DNA of 59,647 nucleotides from VFJL01 sp037147395. Lineage in GTDB: Bacteria; Pseudomonadota; Gammaproteobacteria; Burkholderiales; Nitrosomonadaceae. How positions within the stretch are numbered: position 1 is the first letter of the stretch; every line of letters starts with the position of its first letter. This document shows, piece by piece, positions 8,245 through 17,168 of the stretch. Both the position numbers and the translations under genes were made by a program. The DNA lies in NCBI GenBank assembly GCA_037147395.1, contig JBAWVG010000003.1, forward strand, positions 1 to 59,647. Direction: 5' to 3'. The notes beneath the pieces were generated by a model that was not told where the DNA came from, did not search any database, and was given only the letters and a program-made list of their open reading frames with translations.

Positions 8245-9449
8245 GACCTTCCCTCCAGCGTTTCTCCCGTTCCGCGCAGCGCCATCTGGACTAAGATGGG
8301 CCCGACGAGTTCAAGTATCACGATGCAGCTCATTAAGACCAGTCCCATTCCGGATGCAAAGTCAGGGAAAGCCGCAGCGGTGTCCAGTGTTAGGAGTAGT
8401 GTGAGGCTAGACATCGGTGCCAGTGCGATCCCGAGTGCCAGTCCCTGTTTAAGATTAATACCGCTGAACCTTGCCAGAAGCAGGACCGGTGTGAGCTTGG
8501 CGGCGGTGCGTACCAGAATCAGCAGAAGGACCATCATCAGACTATCCCGTATCCCGCTGAGATTTGCTGTCAGGCCATTGGCAGTAAACATCAATACCAC
8601 CAAGACGGCGCCAGCAGAACCAAAGTGTGGAAGGAAGGTATGAGGACGGTGTCGCCGATAACGGACGATCAGTCCAGCCGCGAGGAGGATCAGCATCGGG
8701 CTGAGTTTGAGTGTTGATGCAACGATGGTTGCGATTGCGATCATCCCGAATAAGAGGAATGAGAAGGTCTCCTCGTGGCGTCCTAGGTGACGGTGGATTG
8801 TATTAAAGGCGTTACCAAATAACCAACCCAGAAGGGCGGACCCTCCGATCAGGTAGAGAGGGGGTAGTACCGTGTGGATCAGACTGGTGCCGGATTCGTC
8901 GTACATGAACGCGACCGCAATTTTATGGCATATGATGGCATAGATGCAGTTGAGTGCAGTCATCAATAGTAGCCTCTCGGTGACCTGTCCCTGAGCACGA
9001 GACTCTATCGCTGTCCTCACGACGATGGCAGGCGAGGTGGCGATGCAGATTGAGGCAACCACCGCGGCCGTGACGTGGGCGACATCAAACCACAGAAGCA
9101 GTGCAAACACCGCAAAAAAAGTTGCTGAAGACTCTAACAGGCTGGTGAAGGCAATCCAGAGATTGGCCTTAAGCCATCTTAGATTTACTTTGCTGCCCAG
9201 TTCGAACAATAAAATACCGAGTGCCAGATCAACCAGCAGTCGCCACTCGGATGAGGGTAGTTCAGTGATTAGGTTGAGCCCGGCGGGGCCCATTAAAAGG
9301 CCAACCCCAACATAACCGACGATCCGAGGTAGTCGTAGATACCGTACCAACCCCTCCCCAACCAGTACCGCAATCACCAGTGCCAGTGCAAGCCATAGGG
9401 CCGGACTGACAGAGAGTGGCCAGATCGGGAGGTAGGATGAGAGGGTCAC
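8241..9449 (-). CDS. Cation:proton antiporter (CPA2/KefB-like membrane domain)
   Basis: Inner-membrane protein of 402 residues with about 11-12 hydrophobic segments. It shows typical Na+/H+ exchanger features such as RIVGYVGVGLLMGPAGLN near the N-terminus and the LLFELGSKVNLRWL segment, plus ATSPAIVVRTAIESRAQGQVTE in the middle. Unlike KefB/KefC it ends after the membrane domain, with no RCK/KTN nucleotide-binding tail. Its start overlaps the nadC stop by 4 bases and its end overlaps the YbdK start by 4. Kef antiporters are glutathione-gated, which makes the neighbouring gamma-glutamyl ligase and hydrolase notable, but gating here is speculation. The exchanged ion cannot be told. Confidence 0.85.
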   Translation of the reverse strand: MTLSSYLPIWPLSVSPALWLALALVIAVLVGEGLVRYLRLPRIVGYVGVGLLMGPAGLNLITELPSSEWRLLVDLALGILLFELGSKVNLRWLKANLWIAFTSLLESSATFFAVFALLLWFDVAHVTAAVVASICIATSPAIVVRTAIESRAQGQVTERLLLMTALNCIYAIICHKIAVAFMYDESGTSLIHTVLPPLYLIGGSALLGWLFGNAFNTIHRHLGRHEETFSFLLFGMIAIATIVASTLKLSPMLILLAAGLIVRYRRHRPHTFLPHFGSAGAVLVVLMFTANGLTANLSGIRDSLMMVLLLILVRTAAKLTPVLLLARFSGINLKQGLALGIALAPMSSLTLLLTLDTAAAFPDFASGMGLVLMSCIVILELVGPILVQMALRGTGETLEGRS

Positions 9450-10318
9450 GTCTGGATACGCATCGATAGATCCACTGCCTGTATATTCTTGGTTAAGCTA
9501 CCAACAGAAATCCGATGAACTCCGGTTGCAGCAATCATTCGCACACTCTCCAACGTGACCCCTCCAGATGCTTCCAGTATGACTTTGCAGCCGACTCGAC
9601 TTTTAGCAAGATCGACCGCCTTGGATAGTTGGTCAATATTGAAGTTATCCAGAAGGACCCTCTCTGCGCCTGCATCAATGGCTTGTCGTAATTGATCCAG
9701 CGTCTCCACCTCAATCTGAATGAATACCTCCGGTGGTGCGATCTCTCTGGCGGTCTTCATCACCTGCTCGATACCGCCCGCGGAGATGATGTGGTTCTCC
9801 TTGATGAGTATTCCATCATAGAGTCCCATCCGGTGATTGATACCGCCACCACAGATCACTGCGTACTTCTGTGCAAGTCTCAGACCGGGAAGAGTCTTTC
9901 GGGTATCCACGATCACCGCTCCCGTTCCGGACACGACCGATACATATAGTTTAGTCTGCGTAGCAACAGCGGATAATGTCTGTAGGAAATTTAATGCAGA
10001 TCTCTCACCGGTGAGGAGTGCACGTGCATCTCCCGTCAAATCACAGAGCTTTTGTCCGGTGGTGATGCTGTCACCATCCCGTGCAAACCAATCTATCCGG
10101 GACTGTGGATCAAGCCTCTTGAAACAAGCTTCAAACCACTGTGTGCCGCAGAGAGTTGCATTTTCTCGACTGATGACGCTCGCCCGTGCAGTCTTTCCCC
10201 TAGGAATCAAGAGTGCCGTGAGATCACCCGTTCCCACATCCTCTTCCAATGCTTGGAAGACAGCACGATCAATCTCTGCGGCTAAATCCATGAAATCCCC
10301 ATTAAATTCGCTTACCAT
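9446..10318 (-). CDS. nadC: Nicotinate-nucleotide pyrophosphorylase (quinolinate phosphoribosyltransferase)
   Basis: Makes nicotinate mononucleotide from quinolinate and PRPP in de novo NAD synthesis. The 290-residue protein has the family segments EEDVGTGDLTA, GERSALNFLQ, DTRKTLPGLR (substrate-binding Arg/Lys), GGGINHRMGLYDGILIKENH, and the C-terminal LEASGGV...GVHRISVGSLT phosphate-binding region. A second in-frame ATG nine codons later (10291) has a GGGGA sequence ahead of it and may be the true start. It is the first gene of the overlapping minus-strand cluster, and it is 47 bases from the divergent GltB-like gene. Confidence 0.95.
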   Translation of the reverse strand: MVSEFNGDFMDLAAEIDRAVFQALEEDVGTGDLTALLIPRGKTARASVISRENATLCGTQWFEACFKRLDPQSRIDWFARDGDSITTGQKLCDLTGDARALLTGERSALNFLQTLSAVATQTKLYVSVVSGTGAVIVDTRKTLPGLRLAQKYAVICGGGINHRMGLYDGILIKENHIISAGGIEQVMKTAREIAPPEVFIQIEVETLDQLRQAIDAGAERVLLDNFNIDQLSKAVDLAKSRVGCKVILEASGGVTLESVRMIAATGVHRISVGSLTKNIQAVDLSMRIQT

Positions 10319-10365
10319 GTGATCCGTAACAACTTATTCTAACCGAATGCGGTGAGGGAGAATGC

Positions 10366-11862
10366 ATGCCTGACTTAATGACGATCGTGTCCTACGGATT
10401 CGGTACCTTGTTCGGCTTCTTCTTGGCCGCTTTCTTGCTGTACTGGCTGGTCTATGACTTGATCCAGAAGAAGCACTCCATCCTACGTAATTATCCACTC
10501 GTCGGGCATCTCAGATACTTTCTGGAGAGGCAAGGTGAATACTTCCGTCAGTATCTCTTTGCGGGTGATCGGGATGAGATGCCCTTTAATCGTGCGACCC
10601 GAACATGGGTATACAAGAACGCGAAGAATGAGGTGGGTGTCGTTGGATTCGGTTCTACCAACGATCTGCGTGAGCCGGGCTCAATTATCTTCGTCAATGC
10701 CCCCTTTCCTATTTTGGAGGATGATCTACTGCCGACTCCCTCATTCATGATCGGGGAGGGGTATTGCAAGCAGCCCTTTAATGCACGTTCCGTGGTCAAT
10801 ATCAGTGGCATGAGTTATGGTGCACTCTCGTCCTCGGCGGTTAGGGCCTTATCAAGAGGGGCGGCAGAGGTGGGATGCTGGATGGATACCGGGGAGGGTG
10901 GGCTTTCGCCCTTCCATCTGGAGGGTGATTGCGACATCATCATGCAGATTGGAACAGCCAAGTATGGTATCCGAGATCATGATGGTAATTTTTCACCTGA
11001 ACGCGCGAGAGAGCTTTCCAAGGTCGTCAAGGCGTTTGAAATAAAACTCTCACAGGGGGCGAAACCGGGTAAGGGGGGTATACTGCCCGCTATCAAAGTC
11101 ACGGATGAGATTGCCGCAATCCGCGGAGTGCCGGCCCATCAGGATGCCATCAGCCCCAACCGACATCATGACATCAGTAATATTGAGGAGTTGCTGGATA
11201 AGATTGCATACATCCGAGATCTTACCGGTCGCCCGGTTGGGGTGAAGACCGCTATCGGTGGATGGCGTTTTGTGAATGAACTGTGCGATTCGGTGAACAG
11301 ACGTGGACACGATTATGCACCTGACTTTCTCGTCATCGATGGAGGGGAGGGGGGCAGCGGTGCAGCACCTCAGGCACTATTTGATCATATGAGCCTACCC
11401 ATCTCAGAGGCGCTTCCTAGGGTGGTGGATGCGTTACTTCAGGCAGATCTAAAGCACCGTATCCGGGTCGTGGCATCGGGTAAGCTGGTAACCTCAGCAA
11501 AGGCTGCTTGGGCGCTATGTGTGGGAGCCGACTTCGTTAATACTGCTCGTGGATTCATGTTCTCTCTGGGGTGTATCCAGGCGATGCGTTGCCATAACAA
11601 TACCTGCCCAACCGGGATCACGACCCATAACAAGCGTCTTCAGCGCGGTCTGGTTGTTGAGGAGAAGTATCTCCGAGTGGCCAATTACGCCATCAATATG
11701 AATAAAGAGATCGATATGATTGCGCACTCTTGTGGGTTAAGACATGCACGAGAGCTGCGACGTGAGCATGTTCGTATTGTCGAGACTGCCGGTAAGAGTG
11801 TGGCACTGAATATCATGTACCCCTATCCAGAAGCAAGGAACCATGTGGATGTTGCGTTGTAG
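10366..11862 (+). CDS. Membrane-anchored FMN-binding glutamate synthase-family protein
   Basis: 498 residues: one N-terminal membrane helix (about 8-30), a short linker, then a GltB-like TIM-barrel. The barrel has FMN/substrate segments NISGMSYGALS, DTGEGGLSPFH, KPGKGGILPA and IDGGEGGSGAAP, and a cysteine set C403-x5-C409-x4-C414 followed by PTGITTHNKRLQ, which matches the [3Fe-4S] site of glutamate synthase large subunits. It lacks the glutaminase and GXGXG domains, so it is not a complete GltB. Members of this family are widespread and of uncertain reaction. The downstream CDGSH gene is only 38 bases away. Confidence 0.88.
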   Translation: MPDLMTIVSYGFGTLFGFFLAAFLLYWLVYDLIQKKHSILRNYPLVGHLRYFLERQGEYFRQYLFAGDRDEMPFNRATRTWVYKNAKNEVGVVGFGSTNDLREPGSIIFVNAPFPILEDDLLPTPSFMIGEGYCKQPFNARSVVNISGMSYGALSSSAVRALSRGAAEVGCWMDTGEGGLSPFHLEGDCDIIMQIGTAKYGIRDHDGNFSPERARELSKVVKAFEIKLSQGAKPGKGGILPAIKVTDEIAAIRGVPAHQDAISPNRHHDISNIEELLDKIAYIRDLTGRPVGVKTAIGGWRFVNELCDSVNRRGHDYAPDFLVIDGGEGGSGAAPQALFDHMSLPISEALPRVVDALLQADLKHRIRVVASGKLVTSAKAAWALCVGADFVNTARGFMFSLGCIQAMRCHNNTCPTGITTHNKRLQRGLVVEEKYLRVANYAINMNKEIDMIAHSCGLRHARELRREHVRIVETAGKSVALNIMYPYPEARNHVDVAL

Positions 11863-11900
11863 TCCATTTTCAACCCCCAAAACCAGAAAGGAGTTTCATC

Positions 11901-12128
11901 ATGGCAAGAATTGTAAAGAGAGATCGTAGCAGTCCCTACCCAGTCACTATTGGCACCGAGACCAAGTATATCTGCGGATGCGGGCTTTCCAAGAACCAGC
12001 CATTCTGCGATGGCGCCCACAAGGCTGCTAAAGACGAATCGTCGGCTAAGCTATATTGGTACGATGCCGATCATGTCCGTCACGAGATGGATGACACCCT
12101 TCCTGCGGTACCGGTTCCGGCCGAATAA
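11901..12128 (+). CDS. CDGSH iron-sulfur domain protein
   Basis: 75-residue cytoplasmic protein. It contains a complete CDGSH motif: C25-G-C27-x2-S-x3-P-x-C36-D-G-A-H40, the three-Cys one-His ligand set of a [2Fe-2S] cluster with an Ala in the fourth motif position. Relatives act in electron or cluster transfer and redox sensing. AAGGAG lies about 7 bases before the ATG. It probably shares a transcript with the GltB-like flavoprotein upstream, a possible electron-transfer partner (inference). Confidence 0.92.
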   Translation: MARIVKRDRSSPYPVTIGTETKYICGCGLSKNQPFCDGAHKAAKDESSAKLYWYDADHVRHEMDDTLPAVPVPAE

Positions 12129-12189
12129 ATCTTTAAAATCCTCAGTTCTGGCTGGGCGATTCATCAAGCCGTGAGTTGAGCTGCCCGCT

Positions 12190-12217
12190 CTTGAAATTCC
12201 TTACTACCTCACCATGT
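12190..12217 (+). promoter_or_regulatory. Sigma-32 (RpoH) heat-shock promoter of clpB
   Basis: CTTGAAA at 12190-12196 is a perfect sigma-32 -35 element. After a 13-base spacer, CACCATGT at 12210-12217 matches the -10 consensus CCCCATNT at all but one base. Initiation about 7 bases downstream would give a leader of roughly 20-25 bases to the ATG at 12247. clpB is a classic RpoH target, so sequence and context agree. Confidence 0.85.
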
Positions 12218-12246
12218 AGTCTATAACTACAAGTTTGGAGGGATAC

Positions 12247-14826
12247 ATGCGTTTTGATAAATTAACCACCCGCTTTCAACAGGCACTGTCTGATGCTCAG
12301 AGCATGGCTGTTGGTCAGGATAATGCTTACATTGAGCCTCAACACTTACTGCTTGCGTTATTACAGCAGGAGGATGGGGGGGCGGCCTCGCTATTGCAGC
12401 GTTCCGGCGCTAATGTTGCACCGCTTCGTGATGCTTTAAAGAAGAGTGTAGACCGATTGCCCAAGGTGGAGGGGACGGGTGGTGAAGTCACGACCTCAAG
12501 AGATCTTGGAAACCTACTCAACCTGACTGACAAGGAAGCTCAAAAACGGAACGATCAGTTCATCGCATCAGAAATGTTTCTTCTGGCGGCGTTACAAGAT
12601 AAGGGCGAGATCGGTGCACTTCTTAAGCAGCATGGTGCCAACCGGGCAGCACTTGAGCAGGCCATCAATGAGGTTCGTGGGGGCGAGAATGTAGCCAATG
12701 CTGCGGCAGAGGGCAGCCGAGAGTCACTCAAGAAGTATACCCTTGACCTGACCGAACGTGCGCGGATGGGCAAGCTTGATCCTGTGATCGGTCGTGATGA
12801 TGAAATCCGTCGGACTATCCAGGTATTACAGAGACGTACTAAAAATAATCCTGTCCTGATCGGCGAGCCGGGTGTGGGCAAGACTGCCATTGTTGAAGGG
12901 TTGGCTCAGAGGATTGTGAATGGTGAGGTGCCAGAAACGCTTAAGAATAAGCGTGTTCTGTCGCTCGATATGGCTGCTCTCTTGGCAGGGGCTAAGTACC
13001 GAGGTGAATTCGAAGAACGTCTGAAATCGGTATTGAAAGAGATCGCTCAGGATGAGGGCAGTACCATCGTATTCATCGATGAGTTGCATACCATGGTCGG
13101 TGCAGGTAAGGCAGAGGGTGCGATGGATGCGGGCAATATGTTAAAGCCCGCGCTTGCTCGTGGGGAGTTGCACTGCGTTGGTGCTACCACCTTGGACGAG
13201 TACCGTAAATACGTTGAGAAGGATGCCGCTCTGGAACGTCGTTTTCAGAAGGTGTTGGTCGATGAGCCGAGTGTTGAGGCGACGATCGCTATTCTACGCG
13301 GCTTGCAGGAGAGGTATGAATTACATCACGGTGTGGACATTACGGACCCTGCGATTGTTGCGGCTGCTGAGTTATCTCACCGATACATCACCGATCGGTT
13401 CTTACCGGACAAGGCAATCGACCTGATTGATGAGGCTGCGGCACGGGTCAAGATGGAGATTGATTCCAAGCCTGAGGTGATGGATAAGCTGGACCGTCGG
13501 CTGATTCAACTCAAGATTGAGCGCGAGGCAATGAAGAAGGAGAAGGATGAGGCCTCTCAAAAACGCCTTTCATTGATCGAGGATGAGATCAAGAAGTTAC
13601 AACGCGAGTACGCCGATCTTGAGGAGATCCTGAAGGCGGAAAAGGGAGCCGCTCAGGGGACGGCCCATCTGAAGGAGGAGATGGATAAGGTCCGGGCAGA
13701 GATTGTTAAGTTGCAACGAGAGGGTAAGTTAGAAATGGTTGCTGAGTTGCAGTATGGAAAGCTACCGCAGCTCGAATTGAGGCTGAAGGAAGCATTGCAT
13801 GTTGAGGAGGGTAAGCCCAAGAATCGTTTGTTACGGACCCAGGTCGGTGCGGAAGAGATCGCTGAGGTGGTGAGTCGTGCTACCGGTATCCCTGTCTCCA
13901 GAATGATGCAGGGGGAGCGGGAGAAGCTCTTGCATATGGAGCAAAAGCTCCACGAGCGAGTGGTCGGTCAGGATGAGGCGGTGAGGCTGGTATCGGATGC
14001 GATCCGCAGATCACGTGCCGGACTCTCCGACCCAAATCGTCCTTATGGGTCATTTTTATTCTTGGGCCCCACAGGGGTGGGCAAGACTGAGTTGTGTAAG
14101 GCCCTGGCAGGATTTCTATTCGATTCTGAGGACCGCCTGATCCGTATCGACATGAGCGAGTATATGGAAAAGCATTCCGTAGCACGTCTGATCGGTGCAC
14201 CCCCGGGCTATGTGGGCTATGAGGAGGGGGGGGGGTTGACCGAGGCGGTCCGTAGAAAGCCCTACGCGGTCATTCTTCTGGATGAGGTCGAGAAGGCTCA
14301 CCCGGATGTATTTAATGTACTGTTGCAAGCTCTGGATGATGGTCGCATGACCGATGGTCAGGGTCGAACCGTTGATTTTAAGAATACGGTGATCGTGATG
14401 ACATCCAATCTCGGATCGCAGATGATCCAGCAAATGACGGGTGATGACTATCAGGTCATTAAGCTTGCGGTAATGGGCGAGGTGAAGTCTTACTTCCGCC
14501 CAGAATTTATCAATCGGATTGACGAGGTGGTGGTATTTCATGCGCTCGATGAAAAGCATATCCAATCCATCGCGAAGATACAGTTGCAGTATCTGGAATC
14601 ACGTTTAGCAAAGTTGGAGATGACCCTTCAGGTATCTGAAGCGGCCTTGACGGAGATCTCTCAGGCAGGCTTTGATCCTGTCTTTGGTGCTCGTCCGTTA
14701 AAGCGTGCGATCCAAGCAAAAATTGAAAATCCACTGGCAAGAGAGATTCTTGAGGGGCGGTTTGCTGCCAAGGACACGATCAAGGTAGACTGTAGCAAGG
14801 GGGCATGGTTATTCAAGAAGGGCTGA
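12247..14826 (+). CDS. clpB: ClpB disaggregase (Hsp100 AAA+ ATPase)
   Basis: Hexameric cytoplasmic chaperone that works with DnaK to extract proteins from aggregates. The ATG at 12247 follows a GGAGGGA ribosome binding site and gives 859 residues (E. coli ClpB is 857); a TTG at 12235 would overlap that site. Order: N-terminal double Clp repeat (1-145); first AAA+ domain with Walker A GEPGVGKT (about 205); a long Lys/Glu-rich coiled coil of the ClpB middle domain (about 405-520); second AAA+ domain with GPTGVGKT (about 607) and sensor motifs; and the C-terminal D2-small domain. A run of ten G bases at 14226-14235 encodes Glu-Gly-Gly-Gly in frame. Confidence 0.97.
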   Translation: MRFDKLTTRFQQALSDAQSMAVGQDNAYIEPQHLLLALLQQEDGGAASLLQRSGANVAPLRDALKKSVDRLPKVEGTGGEVTTSRDLGNLLNLTDKEAQKRNDQFIASEMFLLAALQDKGEIGALLKQHGANRAALEQAINEVRGGENVANAAAEGSRESLKKYTLDLTERARMGKLDPVIGRDDEIRRTIQVLQRRTKNNPVLIGEPGVGKTAIVEGLAQRIVNGEVPETLKNKRVLSLDMAALLAGAKYRGEFEERLKSVLKEIAQDEGSTIVFIDELHTMVGAGKAEGAMDAGNMLKPALARGELHCVGATTLDEYRKYVEKDAALERRFQKVLVDEPSVEATIAILRGLQERYELHHGVDITDPAIVAAAELSHRYITDRFLPDKAIDLIDEAAARVKMEIDSKPEVMDKLDRRLIQLKIEREAMKKEKDEASQKRLSLIEDEIKKLQREYADLEEILKAEKGAAQGTAHLKEEMDKVRAEIVKLQREGKLEMVAELQYGKLPQLELRLKEALHVEEGKPKNRLLRTQVGAEEIAEVVSRATGIPVSRMMQGEREKLLHMEQKLHERVVGQDEAVRLVSDAIRRSRAGLSDPNRPYGSFLFLGPTGVGKTELCKALAGFLFDSEDRLIRIDMSEYMEKHSVARLIGAPPGYVGYEEGGGLTEAVRRKPYAVILLDEVEKAHPDVFNVLLQALDDGRMTDGQGRTVDFKNTVIVMTSNLGSQMIQQMTGDDYQVIKLAVMGEVKSYFRPEFINRIDEVVVFHALDEKHIQSIAKIQLQYLESRLAKLEMTLQVSEAALTEISQAGFDPVFGARPLKRAIQAKIENPLAREILEGRFAAKDTIKVDCSKGAWLFKKG

Positions 14827-14843
14827 CCTAGATTAAGGATGGG

Positions 14844-14863
14844 CTCCTCGTGAGACCGAGGGG
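14844..14863 (+). other. Stem-loop downstream of clpB
   Basis: CTCCTCG (14844-14850) pairs with CGAGGGG (14857-14863) around a 6-base loop, with one G-U pair. No T-tract follows, so termination by itself is uncertain. The rest of the 132-base clpB-dapA gap holds an AT-rich TAAAAT near 14932, possibly the dapA -10 element. Confidence 0.4.
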
Positions 14864-14958
14864 TGCTCACTACTGTCAGAGGATATAGATGCAGGGCCTA
14901 TCGAATATTCTTGATGGGGGCAAGATTAAGGTAAAATGTTAGCTTTTTTAGTAGGCAG

Positions 14959-15873
14959 ATGGTCATGCGCAGTACCGCAATAAGAGGCAGTCTAGTCGCC
15001 ATTGTGACGCCCATGCAGGAGTCAGGGGAACTTGATCTTGAGCGTTTTCGGGATCTGATCGATTTCCATGTGGAGCAGGGTACCGACGGTATCGTGGTTG
15101 CGGGTACTACGGGCGAATCCCCCACAGTTGATTTCGACGAGCATCATCTGCTAATCCGTATCGCGGTAGAGCATGCTGCTGGGCGGGTTCCTGTACTCGC
15201 GGGTACGGGTGCTAACTCAACTCGTGAAGCGATAGATCTATCGATCTATGCGAAGGATGCTGGGGCGGATGCCAGTCTGTCGGTGGTCCCCTACTACAAC
15301 AAGCCCACACAAGAGGGACTGTATCAACACTTCAAGGCGGTGGCAGAAGCGGTTGATATCCCCCAAATCCTCTATAACGTTCCCGGCAGGACGGTGGCGG
15401 ATATTGCTAACGATACCACGCTGCGGTTATCACAGATCCCCAATATTATTGGTATCAAGGATGCGACCGGTGATATCGGTCGGGGTTCCGATTTGTTGCG
15501 TCGTGCCCCGCCAGATTTTGCGATTTATAGCGGGGACGATGCCAGCGCGCTGGCGATGATGTTGCTCGGAGGGCATGGTGTGATCTCGGTCACGGCCAAT
15601 GTTGCGCCTAAGTTGATGCATGAGATGTGCGATGCGGCATTCTCGGGTGATTTGGTTGCTGCTCGATCGGCTAATAACAAGCTACTGGGACTACATCAGT
15701 ATCTATTCATTGAAGCGAATCCTATTCCGGTGAAATGGGCCCTCTCACAGATGGGCCGGATCGGCCCTAGTCTGAGACTGCCATTGACCCCGCTATCAGA
15801 AAATTATCATCAGATTGTCAGGGAATCGATGAGACAAGCCGGGATACATCCGGCAGAGGGAGTGGATGCTTAA
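14959..15873 (+). CDS. dapA: 4-hydroxy-tetrahydrodipicolinate synthase
   Basis: Condenses pyruvate with aspartate semialdehyde, the first committed step to diaminopimelate and lysine. The 304-residue TIM-barrel shows GTTGESPT (substrate-binding threonines), Y139 in ILYNVPGRT and the Schiff-base lysine K167 in IGIKDATGD. A second in-frame ATG at 14965 is equally placed relative to the AGG at 14953-14955 and may be the start. The stop overlaps the bamC start by 8 bases, the classic dapA-bamC pairing. Confidence 0.95.
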   Translation: MVMRSTAIRGSLVAIVTPMQESGELDLERFRDLIDFHVEQGTDGIVVAGTTGESPTVDFDEHHLLIRIAVEHAAGRVPVLAGTGANSTREAIDLSIYAKDAGADASLSVVPYYNKPTQEGLYQHFKAVAEAVDIPQILYNVPGRTVADIANDTTLRLSQIPNIIGIKDATGDIGRGSDLLRRAPPDFAIYSGDDASALAMMLLGGHGVISVTANVAPKLMHEMCDAAFSGDLVAARSANNKLLGLHQYLFIEANPIPVKWALSQMGRIGPSLRLPLTPLSENYHQIVRESMRQAGIHPAEGVDA

Positions 15874-17020
15874 TCTGAGTTGGCACAGAGCATACTTACC
15901 CTGCCTCGTATTCGTCGTGACAATGGGAGTGACGGGGTGCAGCCTGATGTCCCTGCTCCCTGAAAGTAAGAAGATGGACTACAAGACGGCGGGCGGTAAG
16001 AAGCTCCCGCCGTTAGAGATTCCGCCAGATTTAACAGCACCCAGCACGGATGAGAGGTACATCGTTCCCGATATTAACCCATCTGGAAGTGCTACCTACT
16101 CAGCCTATAGTAAAGACCGTGCAGCCAAGCCCGGGGCGGGGTCTACACTACTTCCGGCATCAGATGAGTCTGGTGCGCGTATCGAGCGTTCTGGGACTCA
16201 GCGATGGTTGGTGGTGAATGGGGAGCCCGAGTTGGTATGGCCGGTCGTCAAAGAATTCTGGCAGGAGCTGGGTTTCATCATTAACGTGGAGACGCCTACC
16301 GCCGGTGTGATGGAAACTGATTGGGCCGAGAACCGTGCCAATATCCCACAAGACTTGATACGGAGCATACTCTCCAAGGTTCTGGATACTCTCTACTCGA
16401 CCGGTCAGCGAGATAAGTTTCGTACCCGTCTGGAAAGGGGGGAGGGTGGCACAACAGAAATCTACATCAGCCACCGTGGAATGGACGAGGTGCTGGAGGG
16501 CAATACCCGAACCGTCTGGCAACCTCGACCCGCTGACCAGAGTCTAGAGGCCGAGATGCTTGCTCGTTTGATGATGCGTTTTGGGGTGGAGGAAGCTCGC
16601 GCTAGAACAGATGTTGGGAGTCCGAGTGTTACCCAGCAGCGTGCCCGTATCGACCGCGAACGTGGCGGAATTCTTACGCTGAATGAACCATTTGATCGTT
16701 CATGGAGACGCGTGGGATTGGCATTAGATCGGGTCGGATTTACTGTGGAAGACCGTGATCGATCACAGGGCATTTACTTTGTGCGGTATGTGAACCCTGA
16801 TAAAGATAATCAAACGGGCGTTAAAGAGGGGGTGATGTCAAAACTTCTTTTCTGGCGTGGAGAACCGGGCGCTGCTGATACTAAACCTGAGCAGTATCGC
16901 ATTCAGGTGAGTGATACAGAGGCAGGCAGCGAAGTCAGAGTGCTTAATCTAGAAGGTGCTCCTGAAAAATCTGTGACGGCAACTAAGATACTGAGCCTGC
17001 TTTACGATCAGCTTAAGTAG
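15866..17020 (+). CDS. bamC: Outer-membrane assembly lipoprotein BamC
   Basis: Lipoprotein of the BAM complex, which inserts beta-barrel proteins into the outer membrane. The 384-residue product has a signal peptide with lipobox VTGC, lipidated at C25, followed by a Pro-rich, unstructured N-terminal stretch (KKLPPLEIPPDLT...) as in E. coli BamC, then two helix-grip-like domains (about 110-225 and 270-384). Sequence conservation in this family is low, so the call rests on the lipobox, the PPLEIPPDLT segment, the size and the overlap with dapA. Translation is probably coupled to dapA through the 8-base overlap. Confidence 0.88.
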   Translation: MLNLSWHRAYLPCLVFVVTMGVTGCSLMSLLPESKKMDYKTAGGKKLPPLEIPPDLTAPSTDERYIVPDINPSGSATYSAYSKDRAAKPGAGSTLLPASDESGARIERSGTQRWLVVNGEPELVWPVVKEFWQELGFIINVETPTAGVMETDWAENRANIPQDLIRSILSKVLDTLYSTGQRDKFRTRLERGEGGTTEIYISHRGMDEVLEGNTRTVWQPRPADQSLEAEMLARLMMRFGVEEARARTDVGSPSVTQQRARIDRERGGILTLNEPFDRSWRRVGLALDRVGFTVEDRDRSQGIYFVRYVNPDKDNQTGVKEGVMSKLLFWRGEPGAADTKPEQYRIQVSDTEAGSEVRVLNLEGAPEKSVTATKILSLLYDQLK

Positions 17021-17096
17021 TTCCAATCCTTTAAGTCTGTTTCGGTAGGTACAACTCATTTAAGGGGGGGGGGCTTCCTGAAGAAGGAGCTCCAAC

Positions 17097-17124
17097 AAAA
17101 AACCATCCCGCAGGATGGTTTTTT
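17097..17124. terminator. Bidirectional intrinsic terminator
   Basis: A 12-bp stem (AAAAAACCATCC / GGATGGTTTTTT) with loop CGCA. It carries T-tracts on either strand, so it can end bamC transcripts from the left and the small lipoprotein transcript from the right. Confidence 0.9.
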
Positions 17125-17168
17125 GTTTTCTAGAGTTAGTTGATCTAGTGATCGATCAGACCCTCTAT

